A stretch of 64,000 bases of DNA. Origin: Balamuthia mandrillaris (taxonomy: Eukaryota; Discosea; Longamoebia; Balamuthiidae). The stretch covers positions 29,206 through 93,205 of the forward strand of contig JAVKOQ010000207.1 in assembly GCA_031835245.1 (NCBI GenBank). Reading direction: 5' to 3'. This document shows, piece after piece, positions 34,402-45,075 of the stretch (within the stretch, counting starts at the first letter, position 1; the number at the start of each line of letters is the position of its first letter). Under the pieces are notes generated by a model. The model saw only the letters and a list, made by a program, of their open reading frames with translations. It searched no databases and had not been told where the DNA came from. Both the position numbers and the translations under genes were made by a program.

Positions 34402-34761
34402 TCAGTTCAACATTGCGCGTTTGGATTGCGACCCATCAATTAACCAACGAACACCACCATTCAAACGTAATCGACTGCGAATAATAGCGAGGCAAACGGA
34501 ATGACAAAGGAAAGAAAGGACAAGTGGAAGAAGATTCGGAGTCGGACTCTGAGGACTTGACCTCGGAGGACACGACGTGGATCCAATGGTTCTGCAGCCT
34601 TCGTGGAAATGAGTTTTTCTGCGAGGTGGACGAAGACTACATCCAGGACGACTTCAACTTGACGGGGCTCCGCAACATGGTCTCTAACTACGACTATGCT
34701 TTGGACATGATCTTGGATGCTGAATCTGGTTTCCTCTTCCTTTCAACTTTCCCTCTCTTCC

Positions 34762-34807
<46 letters not shown>

Positions 34808-35610
34808 TTCTCTCTGACTTTTTTCTTCGCTTTCCCTTTCTCTTTAACATTCAACTTCTAACCACTCAACAACTCTACAAACTAATTAAAATAAAGACGA
34901 GGCTCTGACAGAAGAACAACAAGAAAGCATAGAATCTGCGGCAGAGATGCTGTACGGCCTCATCCACGCCCGCTACATCCTTACCAACCGAGGACTGGCA
35001 GCTATGGTCGACAAGTATAACTCGATGGACTTTGGGAGGTGCCCTCGTGTTTACTGTCAGGGTCAAGCCGTCCTTCCCGTCGGCCAGTCTGACATACCAC
35101 GCATGAACACAGTTAAACTTTTTTGCCCCCGGTGCGAGGACATTTACTATCCTAAATACTCTCGGCACAATCGTATGTTTTCTCCTCTCTCCTTCTCCTC
35201 TTGTTTTTTATATCTTTGTTGCCTTTTTTTTTGGGTTTCCCTATTGCTTTCGCAATGTTCAAACCAGTGTCCTCCCTTTCGTTTCATTCGTGTTCTATTT
35301 CTACCTTTTCATTAACTTTCTTTCAACAACAGAGATAGACGGGGCGTACTTTGGCACAACGTTTCCTCACCTGCTGCTACAAATGTATCCAGAGTTCATC
35401 CCACCCAAACCCATGCTGGACTACGTGCCTAGAATATACGGCTTCAAGATCCACAAGAGCGCCCGACAGCGGGGCAACAGCACCACCAACTCCTCTTCCA
35501 GCGTGTCTGTTGCAGCGGCTGCTGTGGCGGCTCATCATCATCACAATAACAACAATAGCAACGCGGTGCCCAACAACAACAAAGATAACGCCTCGAACAA
35601 GAAGGTCTGA
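34260..35610 (+). CDS. CSNK2B: Casein kinase 2 regulatory subunit beta
   Basis: Five exons close in phase: 34260-34265 (ATGAAC only), 34406-34466, 34519-34728, 34897-35172, 35333-35610 (276 residues). Family landmarks: the acidic leader then [31 protein letters not shown]; the zinc-binding cysteines CPRVYC and CPRC around [22 protein letters not shown]; and [18 protein letters not shown]2 beta dimers organise the tetrameric protein kinase CK2 and steer substrate choice. Odd points: the first coding exon is 6 bases, exon 2 adds an unusual leader ([15 protein letters not shown]), and the C-terminus has a H/N-rich tail not usual in the family. Exon 3 could also begin at 34525 in frame. Confidence 0.93.
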
Positions 35611-36436
35611 TGAGACCTTTTTATTTTAGAGTTTTAAGTTTATTTTTTTTTATTTTTGTTAGTTGAAGCCAGAAGGAAGAAGAAGAGAGGATGGATGGAA
35701 GGGAAAAAAAGAAAGTTAGTAAGTGATGCTGTACGACCACCATTTGATCAATTATAATTATTATTTCTATTTCGTTTTCGTTTTTTTCTTTTTTGGCTGT
35801 TAGTTCTAGCAAAGTATGTTGAGAGGAGAGAAAACTTTTCTGTATCCTGTTGCTTCTTTCTTGCTATCTTTCTTGCGCATTTTTTGCAGTGTATCGATAA
35901 TTATTGTAGCGGAAATATTAAAATCGACTCCAGTGCAGCAATCCCCCGCGGAGCCCTTTTGATAAAGTATCGATAGTCATGAAATAGAGCAATAGTTTTC
36001 GAAATTGAGAACATGTTTGGTTATATTGGATTGAATATTTCCATATATAGTCAACCTGACATCATTTCCATTTATTAATTGAGCCAACTGTTTTAATTAC
36101 TAGCTTTTAGGAAAAAAGTTGCGTTTTGAAAAAAGAAAGCCACTTTAGAGAAAGGGGTGGACACACCGCGAGGCACTCAACAACACAGAGCCCTTTTGAC
36201 CCTCTGTTTATTGTGAAACCGTTTGAAACAAAAAAAAAAACTAATACCTATGTATGTTCTTCTTCTTTGGTTTTTTTTTTGATTTTTCTTTCTTCTCTCT
36301 TTCGTTATACCAAAAATTAACTCCGTTTAAAACTTTTTGCTGCAAAAAAATAAATATAAATATATATAAAACCGAAACAAAAGTATACAGACACGTACCG
36401 TTTTCCCACCAGCCTTAAGAAGAAGTGTTTTCTCTC
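35611..36436. other. Intergenic, AT-rich
   Basis: No gene supported. It holds TATCGATAATTATTG at about 35892-35906 and a second TATCGATA near 35969, and ends with AT-rich DNA before the RasGAP start. Confidence 0.45.
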
Positions 36437-38481
36437 ATGACTTCGCACGACGGTTCTTCCTCCAATGTAACGAGCACCGCGTTACGTAACGGAGGAATAG
36501 CGGAAGAAGAGAGCAACGGATTGGAGGCTTCTTCCTCCTCGTCCGGTCGCTTCAACCGACGCGGCCTCACCGTCGAAATACCTGCTTCTTCTTCCACTCC
36601 TGAAGCCAAGAGCCCAAACCGTAGCACAAAGCCAACCCAACAACATCGTCTAGCTCCTTCCCGTCCGTTGCCTGCTCGTCCATTACCTTCTACCCCTTCT
36701 TCTCCTGCTTCCGAGGCCACTTCTTCTTCCTCAACGTTTCTTTCTCTCTCTCGTTCAAGCCCAAGCGTTTCCGTAAAGAAAAAGATCAACCGTGAAAAAC
36801 AGAATCAGGAGCAACAACAGGCTCCAACTTTACAATCTTTCTCCTCTTCTCCCGATCTTTCTTCTTCCTTATCCAGCTCGGCTTCTCCTCCTGTCCCTCC
36901 ACTATCATCCAGCAAGTCTTCACCCGGTTTACCCCGTCCTTCTGCCAGCCGAAAGCAAGTCAGCCCTCGACCGAGTTCAACACGCAAGCCATTACCTCCC
37001 ATTCATGCCAAACAATCCTCCTCTTCGGCTGCTTTGTTGAACGAGAAAGAAGAAGCCTTGCTGAGAAGGAGCGTTAGCACAAGCTCTCTAAAGGGTCTGG
37101 AGCTGGAGGAGGCGCAGCAACGGGAACAAAGAGACAAAGAAGGCGGGGAGAGAGAAGGAGAGAGGGAGGGAATAAAGAAGACTGCGACAACGCCGAGGGC
37201 CTCTTCCTCCCGACACGAACAAGACCAGATTCGAGTCCATAGAGCTCCTTCTTCTCCTCCTGTTCCGTCTTCTTCAACTGGGCCAGATGTACCAGACACG
37301 GATTCGTACCGAGGTTCCATTTCAGCTCCGACCACACCAACAAACGAACTTGCGCCGCTCAACATCACATCTACCTCTCCGTCTTCTCACAACAAATCAC
37401 TTCAAAGAAAGTCTCGTCAGTTTGTAAGAAATGCTCTTCGAGGTGGAAGGAACAAACACAACAAAAACGAAGACCAACTCCTGATGCTGGAGGAAGAATT
37501 AATACACGACCCCACTTCCTCGGCGAGTCGTCCGCATGCCTCTTCCTCCCCGACTGTACCGCATGCGCAACAACTCCAACCACCAAGCGTTCTTCCTGGT
37601 CACTATTCAGCATCGATGGTTCCTCTGCGAACGGCGTCTTCGACAGATAATTTGCTGCAACATATAACGCCGTCGGAAGACTCATCCCTGCATTCTTCTT
37701 CCAAATCATTACCATCTTCTCCTATAACGGCTTCACCTCCTTTCGCTTCTCCTCTTCTGCATCAAGAGAAAGAAAAGAAAAAGTTCAGCTTGAAACGAAC
37801 CAAATCGGAAAAGCTCTCTTCGGACAACAAAACCGCTTTTGGCAATGGATTGAAGGAAGCTTTTCGTTTCAGGGGAGGCCACAAAACAAAGAAAGACAAA
37901 AGAGCAGGCTCCGTCAGTGAACCTTCTTCCCCAAGCGATATTGTTGGAATGCCACAAGTAAGTGGCCCTGTAAGCGTTCGAACAAGAGGACCCTCTCGCC
38001 TTGGAACCGAACTTCAAACGGAGATCATGAGAGCGAAGCTTGGTTCGGCTGCAACATCTCCATCTGCTTCTTCGTCAGAAACATCAGAGGAACCATCCTT
38101 GTCGACGACAACAAACGAAAGAGATAAAGAAGAAAGAGACGACGAGCAAGGTTCTAGCGAAGAGGAGGAACCGACGAGCGTTACGACGAGCGCGGTTAGC
38201 GGCCCGTTGAACGTGACCAAGAAGCTCAGTTTCACGGATGTGAAAGAGAAACAAAACCTCATTGCGACTCTTTTGGCCGAAGGCAATGATGAAGAGGCGA
38301 TGCGCATTTATCAGTTGATAGCTCAGGAGCTAGAACCTGGTTTGTTTCTTTCTCTGTAATTTCCTGCTAGTAGTTGAGATTTATCTGTGTTTATCGCGCT
38401 TTCTGTCTTTCTTGCTGACTTGGTGTTATTCTTCCATTTCAATATCACTAGATGGCTCTCCCGATAGTGAAGATGTACTCT

Positions 38482-38523
<42 letters not shown>

Positions 38524-40752
38524 GTTTTAGTAACAATTCCTGTAACACAACAACAAAAAAAGGCGAATCACAAACGAGGAGGAAATATGGTTCCAATGAA
38601 TGCTCTAAAGAACATCAAGAATCGAGGAATGAAGCTTGGCATTGGGGCTGGAGCCAAAAAGACTGTACGTTATCAGCAATCCTTATTCCAGTCATTAACC
38701 CACTAACTCTGTTATTTTTGTTTTGTTTGCTATTCTTGCTCTCGTTCTACTATCCTCTTTGGAATAGTTTCAACTTATGTCTCGAATTGGAGAAAACGAA
38801 GACTCAGACTCAGAGTCATCTCATGAGTCCGATAATTCAGTACGAAAAGAATTGGAGCGGTTGCATAAGAAGGAAAAACACAAGAAGGATAAGTTGGAAA
38901 AGGAGAAAGAAAAGGAGGAGAAGGAAAGAGAGAAGGAAGAGAAGGAAAAGGAGAAGAGGGAGAAGAAGGAAAGAAAGGAGAAAGAGAAGAAAGAGAAGGA
39001 GGAGAAGGAAAAGGAAAAAGATAAGGACAAGGAAAAGGACAAAGAAAAAAAGCAGGGTGGTTTCTGGAAAAAGTTAGATAACAAAAAGAAATTGGAGAAG
39101 CCTAAGTTGACAGAGGAACAGGCGCAAGCTTATGACACCTTACTTTCGGTTCGTATTTGCCCTCTATTTATTTTTCGTTTTTAACTTTGTTCGCCTTTCT
39201 TGCTCGTTACTCCTTTTCATATCGGTTTTGTTATCAGCTATTGTTGAAACAAGATTTGCTGTTGGGACAAGCAGCATGTTGGTGCCTACCACGAGTTTCT
39301 CGGGATAGTATCAACCCCAAAATCGCTCGTTTCTATTTGAACCACGATTGCTGCATCGAGCTCATAAGCAAACTCATCTCTGCTGAAGTGAAGTCTACAG
39401 GTAAGGCTTTCTTGCTTTATTTTCCACATCATCGTTCTTTTTTTCGTTCTTGTTTTCTTTGTCTCTTACTTTCTTTGTTGTGCTCGCTTTTAAACAAACA
39501 AAATGCTTTCTTTTGATAGTTGAGGCTGGAACATTGTTCAGGTCGAACAGCCCAGTGAGTAATCTAATGTCAAAACATGCAACGTTAGTTGGCAAAGCGT
39601 TTTTACGGCGAACCATCGCACCATTCATAGACGAAGTCATCGACCGTCTCAACAAAGGAGTAGGCTTTGAGGTTTGTTCTCCTCTCTGTTATTTATTAGT
39701 ATTTAACAGTGTTTTTTGTTTCTTTCCTGTAGATTGACCCGATTAAACTGGCGGATAGCTCCCAAAGTATTGAAGAGAACATTAAGAACATGATGGACAT
39801 TGCGTCTGTCTGTCTTCAAATGGTCTTAGAAAACCATTCTTCATGTCCAGCGTACGTCCTTCTCTATATTCTCTTCTTTCCTCGCTCTCTTTTCCCTCTC
39901 GCTCTTATTCTCCTCTTTTTTTCTTTTTAAAAGGTCCATTCGGCGACTTTGTCAAGAGTTAAAGAACGCAGTCAGTGAAAAGTTTCCAGGAAGTCTTTAT
40001 ACCGTTGTTGGTGGCTATTACTTCCTTCGCTTCCTTTGTCCAGCGATTATATCGCCCGAAGGTTTTGGCGTTGTTCCTGTACGCCTTCCTTTTTCCACAT
40101 CACTACGTTTCGCTTCTCTTGTTCTCTTGGGTCGACTTGTATTTTTCTGACGAGAAAACTGTTCTAGGGACCTCAGCAAGGTTCTCCGGAGAAAGTTACA
40201 GTAGAAGTAAGAAGAGTTCTGATTCTTGTCAGCAAACTTTTGCAGCAGTTGGCCAACAGCCTCAAGTTTGGTGCAAAGGAGCCTTACATGGAACCATTAA
40301 ATCCTTTCATCGACGACAACCTCGCAAGAATGCACCAGTTTTTCGATAAGCTTGCTATTCGGGTAACGTTCTCCTATTCTTTTTCTTTACCGACTCTTTT
40401 CCTTTTTGTTTCTTTTTCTCTCTTGCTTCGTTTCTCTTTTCATTAACGAAAGCGCTTCAACCCTTTATAGGAAGAAGAGGAAAAAGCACAAATGGGATTG
40501 TTGGACTTTTTATCCAGCATTCCTCCTCCAGACGAGGAGGAAGAAGAGTTTGAACCCGATCCTGTCTTTGATGAAGAAATGAAGCCCCTCTTCCATCGGC
40601 TGTTCGCGGAGAACATGCCCGCCGTCGAGGAGTTCTTTGCCAAAGAAGACATTCGGGCCTTGCGAGAGGGTATCGACTACGACCCTCTCGCCACGCTCAG
40701 GTCCTGTCTTGAGATATTAGACCCTGTGTTAGAAAGCACTCCGCGCCTTTAG
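36437..40752 (+). CDS. Ras GTPase-activating protein with a long disordered N-terminus
   Basis: Ten exons close in phase: 36437-38339, 38452-38474, 38563-38664, 38768-39148, 39238-39400, 39520-39671, 39733-39851, 39934-40078, 40168-40362, 40471-40752 (1154 residues). Residues 1-640 are S/P-rich and basic in patches. A K/E-rich single helix is encoded in exon 4 (KEKEKEEKEREKEEKEK). The RasGAP domain spans about 795-1065: GTLFRSNSPVSNLM (arginine finger), LVGKAFLRRTIAPFI, YYFLRFLCPAIISPE (FLR motif) and FGAKEPYMEPLNPFI. It should accelerate GTP hydrolysis on Ras. A 23-base microexon encodes DGSPDSED. The acidic stretch PDEEEEEFEPD precedes the C-terminal tail. The SFTDVKEKQNLIATLLAEGN helix before exon 2 is conserved-looking. 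Confidence 0.92.
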
Positions 40753-40951
40753 ATCAACAAAGAGAGTGGACTTTCTCTTTCTTTTTTTTTGTAGTCATCA
40801 CATTGTAATACTGAACGAAGGATTAAAAAAACCCATGTTGTTTCCCTCCAATGGTCCAATGAAGAGAGTACCAACTGTGATGGGCACCCCCTCGACCGCG
40901 CAACTTCTAGAGAGCGTAGCCTTTTACGAAAAGGCAGAGGAATAAAGTAAG

Positions 40952-40971
40952 AACTCCAAGTTCTTGGAGTT
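40952..40971. repeat. Short hairpin (9-base arms, 2-base loop)
   Basis: AACTCCAAG, TT, then CTTGGAGTT. It lies about 200 bases after the RasGAP stop codon. Confidence 0.7.
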
Positions 40972-41139
40972 TTCTTATTCGAACATTCAGACAGGACCTC
41001 GTTTCCTGTACTAAAAGGATTTCAGTGGGCCGTTGAGGAGATTCTTTGCCACCATCACCATCAATGTCTGTGCCAGCGGTTCCACCAAGTGTTCCCACCA
41101 ATTGACATCTGAGGCCACACCATAGTCAACCCTTTAGCT

Positions 41140-41415
41140 CCTGCTTCTTGTTGTTTCTCCTCGGATCGGTCTGCGGCAGCTTGCCGTTGTTGGGGTGGGC
41201 CACCCAGAACGGCTATGGCTTGGACGAGCACACTTCGGAACTTTTGGCGGCCCAAGGGAACCGACCTCTGCTAAGGTGGGCCAGGGAACACGGCTGGACC
41301 AAGCGAGACTTTGTGGAGCCGCCGCCCGGCACGGACATTTTGAAGTGCTGCAGTGGGTCAGCGAGAATACCTCGTCTTCCGACGAACCTCTGCAATTGGG
41401 ACTACTGGCCTTGAC
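41140..41415 (+). pseudogene. Remnant of an F-box/ankyrin-like repeat gene
   Basis: Fragments match the sister genes: SVCGSLPLLGWATQNGYGLDEHT (compare CSSVPLLRWAVEENGY), PLLRWAREHGW, then in another frame CGAAARHGHFEVLQWV. No F-box start, no full repeat series, and a frame change at about 41,300 show it is broken. It keeps roughly three repeat lengths. Flanking DNA has no exons that would restore a gene, so this is a relic of family turnover. Confidence 0.7.
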
Positions 41416-41501
41416 GGCATTCTCCTGTCCTCTCTCCTGTCCTAGCTCCTATCTACGATCTTCTGCGGGCGAGTGATTATTCCTGGTAGAAATGGACAAT
41501 A

Positions 41502-41546
41502 ATCGATGAAAATTTCATAACCTAAAATTTCTCGATTTTCATCGAT
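41502..41546. repeat. AT-rich inverted repeat with ATCGAT ends
   Basis: ATCGATGAAAAT at 41502-41513 is the reverse complement of ATTTTCATCGAT at about 41535-41546. It lies about 70 bases upstream of the LRR gene start. Confidence 0.7.
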
Positions 41547-41613
41547 ATTTGGCAACTCTCTATCTTTCGCCAATCGAAAAAAAAAAAAAAATCACACAAA
41601 AGAAAGCCAAGCA

Positions 41614-43212
41614 ATGGCGGACCTGCCTAAGAAAGGGGAGGAAAGTCAAGACTCCCTTTCCTCCCTGCTCTCACCCTTTGCACAATCCACCACCTGCGAC
41701 CTCTCCTCCAAGGGATTGACCTCCTTGCCCAGCGCCGTTGGCCAGCTCACCGCTCTCACCGTATGTCAACTAGCCAACAACCAGCTGACCTCCCTGCCGA
41801 GGGAGTTTGGCCAGCTCTCCGCTCTCACTGACTGCAACCTCCGCTACAACGAGCTGAGCTCCTTGCCGAGGGAGTTTGGCCAGCTCACCGCACTCACTGA
41901 GTGCGACCTCTCCAACAACAAGCTGACCTCCTTGCCGAGGGAGTTTGGCCAGCTCACCGCTCTCACCCGCTGCGGCCTCTCCTTCAACGACTTGAAGGCT
42001 TTGCCCTCTGAGTTTGGCCAGCTCACCGCTCTCACCAGCTGCGACCTCTCCTTCAACAACTTGATGGCTTTGCCCTCTGAGTTTGGCCAACTCACCGCTC
42101 TCACTGACTGCTATCTCGCCGAAAACAAGCTGACCTCGTTACCAAGAGAGTTTGGCCAGCTCCCGGCTCTCGCCTTCTGCGACCTCTCCTCCAACCTCTT
42201 TTCGGCTTTGCCCTCTGAGTTTGGCCAGCTCACCGCTCTCACTCAGTGCAATCTCACCGACAATAAGCTTTCCTCCTTGCCGAGAGAGTTTGGCCAGCTC
42301 CGCGCTCTCACCCTCTGCACCTTCTCCACCAACTTCTTGGAAACTTTGCCCTCTGAGTTTGGCCAGCTGGGCGCTCTGAACTGGTGCGACCTCTCCACCA
42401 ACCTCTTGAAGGCTTTGCCCTCTGAGTTCGGCCAGCTCACCGCTCTCACCCACTGCTATCTCGACCACAATAAGCTGACCTCCTTGCCGAGAGAGTTTGG
42501 TCAGCTCTCCGCTCTCACCCACTGTTACCTCGACAACAACGAGCTGAGCTCCTTGCCGAGAGAGTTTGGCCAGCTCACCGCTCTCAACCGTTACAACCTG
42601 GATGACAACCCCTTGGCGGCACTGCCTTGCTCAATGGTGTGGCTTCTTCCGTCCTTGCAAACGCGCTCCCCTCAACCCTTTCGCCAGCAAGAAGCACTTG
42701 GCAAACAAAGGGAGAGGAATGACAAAGAGCAAAAGGAGGAGCAGAAGAAAGGAGTGAAACCCATGAGGAACAACCACACAACGGTGAAAAGTCTGTGGCA
42801 CTTGAGCGCAGAGGCGGTGTTGGGGAACAAGCTTTTGCCACCAGGCCTGTTGACCTCTGTTCCAAACCCGCCATTCACTTGGCTTTCTTCTACTCTGACG
42901 GCGGAGAGAACCACAAACCAGCAGCAAGGAACAAAAGAAAGGAAAGAAGAAGGAGAAGGGAGCGTGGAGGAGGTGGTCAAGGTGGTGCTGCCGGAAGACG
43001 TGAAGGAAAGGATGGAAAGGCTGCAGAGAAGGTGTGATGTTTGTGCACACCTGTTTTTAGAAGTGGAGGAGGAAAAAGCAGAAGAAGGGCAAGCCTTGGA
43101 AGCGGTGAGAAGGTATTGGGACGAGGAAAGAGGAGTGTGGTGGGAGTTGTTGTGTTGCAGCCAGGACTGCTTCCACCGACCCCTTCCTGGCTGTTCCCAA
43201 GCAATAAAGTAG
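41614..43212 (+). CDS. Leucine-rich repeat protein, intronless
   Basis: Single-exon frame of 532 residues from ATG 41614. Residues 25-350 hold about 14 LRRs of 23 residues on the pattern LTxCxLxxNxLTSLPREFGQLTA. LPREFGQL and LPSEFGQL variants are mixed, and the units are nearly identical in DNA, pointing to recent tandem expansion. The C-terminal 180 residues contain K/E-rich linkers and two cysteine pairs (CDVCAHLF; CCSQDCFH) that might bind zinc. Repeats of this plant/bacterial-like type act as protein-binding arcs; the ligand is unknown. No signal peptide is seen, so it is probably cytosolic. An AATAAA overlaps the stop region (GCAATAAAGTAG). Confidence 0.85.
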   Translation: MADLPKKGEESQDSLSSLLSPFAQSTTCDLSSKGLTSLPSAVGQLTALTVCQLANNQLTSLPREFGQLSALTDCNLRYNELSSLPREFGQLTALTECDLSNNKLTSLPREFGQLTALTRCGLSFNDLKALPSEFGQLTALTSCDLSFNNLMALPSEFGQLTALTDCYLAENKLTSLPREFGQLPALAFCDLSSNLFSALPSEFGQLTALTQCNLTDNKLSSLPREFGQLRALTLCTFSTNFLETLPSEFGQLGALNWCDLSTNLLKALPSEFGQLTALTHCYLDHNKLTSLPREFGQLSALTHCYLDNNELSSLPREFGQLTALNRYNLDDNPLAALPCSMVWLLPSLQTRSPQPFRQQEALGKQRERNDKEQKEEQKKGVKPMRNNHTTVKSLWHLSAEAVLGNKLLPPGLLTSVPNPPFTWLSSTLTAERTTNQQQGTKERKEEGEGSVEEVVKVVLPEDVKERMERLQRRCDVCAHLFLEVEEEKAEEGQALEAVRRYWDEERGVWWELLCCSQDCFHRPLPGCSQAIK

Positions 43213-43677
43213 TTCTTTTCTTGCCATGAAAGAAATAAATAAACCAAAGTAGAAGAGAGCACTCAATCATTACAGTCTCCCTGCAAGTATTGTTTTATGT
43301 TCATTATCGTAAGAAGGAAGCATGAATAAAGGAGGTAAGAGTGAGGTAAGAATGAAAAACACAAACACAAGTTGATAGAAGCCCCTTATTATCACATTCG
43401 TGGAAGCGAAAGCCTCCTTTTCTGCCGGTTGAGTCCGCATTGGAGGTATTCACCGTGCGAGCATACGGAGTGAAATATCGACGGGCAGCTGTTCATTTTG
43501 ACCACCAACCACGCAGAAGGAGCAGGCCCAACACTTGTGGAAGTTTATGTTGTAACGCCCGCGGAGGAGCTTGGAAAAAGCCGTTATGGTAGATAAAGTT
43601 CCTCCCGCAGGATTGTATTGTAATAATTCTTACATTCCTCTCGTTTTCTATCTTTCCTTCTCCCATATAGCAGTCAC
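43213..43677. other. Intergenic between convergent genes
   Basis: No gene supported; it holds presumptive 3' ends of the LRR gene and of the hypothetical gene on the other strand. Confidence 0.5.
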
Positions 43678-44592
43678 TCATGACAATTCAACATTCTCTT
43701 CCCCAAAATCTGTTTTTGCAAGAGGAAGATCCAACAGCACATATCTGGGTAGCTCCTTTACATAACAAAACGGCATAAGATACTCCCTCATGCCTCTCTC
43801 CCCCGTCGCTTCCATCTTTGTGTACCCGTCTCCGCTAAACAAACCGTTCAATCCAACTTCATGATACAAAAACGCTCGGGCTTCTCCCAAACTTATTCTT
43901 GCCTCGTCGTCTCTCTCACCTTCCTCTTCTTTGGCATATCTCTCCATTCTTTCCCGAGCACGTTGTAACAGTCTTACTTCCACAAGGTAACGAGGGTCTC
44001 CTTCTCCCAACAAATGCACTTCTTCAATGTCGAATGCTTCGTTCTCCTCTTCCTCCCAAAACTTTTGTTGGATCTCCTCAAACGAGAATTGTTGCAACCG
44101 CTCCTGGTGAGCCCTCAACAAAGGCCAACTTTCAGGGTAGACGTCCTTCATAAGGGAGAAAATCCCTTCCCAAGTCGCGTGTTGCACGCTTACATGAGGA
44201 TGCGTCTCGAAGACGAGAAGCTTAAAGGAATAGGACTGTTCCACTTTTTGTCTCAACCACGTCTTATCTTTGCCGACGCTCAGCAGCAAGTCGAGAGCTC
44301 TTCTGCCTGAAGAAGGAGGCGCAGAAGAGGAACGACGGCGACAAAAGTCAGCGAGGCCGTCGGGACCAACGATCCAAGACAACCGTTTCCAGGAAGAGTC
44401 GGAGAGGCGAGAGAGCTCCTCTTCGTTTCGGCCTTTGATGATGCGGCCGTACAGCCCGTAGAACGGATGTTTGGGGTCGACTTCCGTTTGAAACAGCTGC
44501 GCCGGTGGATGGGCTTCGCCTTGAAAGTATTCCACGAAGAGGTCGAGCGCGCTTTTCTCGGTGGGGTTCGCGGTGCTCTCCTCCTTTTGCAT
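43678..44592 (-). CDS. Conserved-looking hypothetical protein
   Basis: Single exon of 304 residues, ATG 44592. Charged and helical throughout, with hydrophobic anchor positions (ALDLFVEYFQGEAHPP, HPFYGLYGRIIKG, SWKRLSWIVGPDGLADF, ATWEGIFSLMKDVYPESW, EEVHLLGEGDPRYLVEVRLL, YLMPFCYVKELPRYVLLDLP). Even amino-acid use without low complexity argues that it is a real globular protein. The repeated phrase 'D..PxYLVE/PRYVLLDLP' suggests internal duplication. No family recognised and no function assigned. Confidence 0.65.
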   Translation of the reverse strand: MQKEESTANPTEKSALDLFVEYFQGEAHPPAQLFQTEVDPKHPFYGLYGRIIKGRNEEELSRLSDSSWKRLSWIVGPDGLADFCRRRSSSAPPSSGRRALDLLLSVGKDKTWLRQKVEQSYSFKLLVFETHPHVSVQHATWEGIFSLMKDVYPESWPLLRAHQERLQQFSFEEIQQKFWEEEENEAFDIEEVHLLGEGDPRYLVEVRLLQRARERMERYAKEEEGERDDEARISLGEARAFLYHEVGLNGLFSGDGYTKMEATGERGMREYLMPFCYVKELPRYVLLDLPLAKTDFGEENVELS

Positions 44593-45075
44593 TCCTGTTA
44601 AATTACCATGACGTCACGGAAACAGTTTTTTGTGGACAATTTCTGCCCTATCGATAAATATAAATAAAAAGTATAAATGTCTGCAATAGTCGTTAAACTG
44701 GCAAATTTATGTGGATGATCGATAATTATCGGTGCAATTATAAACAACGTCGAACGCGTCCCTCCGTGCATCCAGCAGTGCTCACTCCCTTCTCTCTCCG
44801 CATCGCGCTGGTGGTTGTGAGCCCTTCTTGTCTTTTCGGTCATTTTGGAGAGCCGTTCCATTCCTCTTCTAAAATAACTCTTTCTCCCCTGCAAAACGAA
44901 TAAACGCAGCAAGAAAACAGAGCAAAACCAGAGAGAAAACAGAGAGAAGACTCGCATCTATAACGTCCTTCCTCCTCCACTATAAAAAAACAACAACAGC
45001 AACATGTTCCAAAACCCTCTCTAGAGCACCGTTGCCATCCAACAACAACAACAGAACGCCAAGACCAACCCAAGC
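44593..45075. other. Divergent intergenic region
   Basis: Contains CTATCGATAAAT near 44648-44659 and GATCGATAATTATCGG at 44717-44732 between two divergent starts; a possible bidirectional promoter. Confidence 0.45.
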
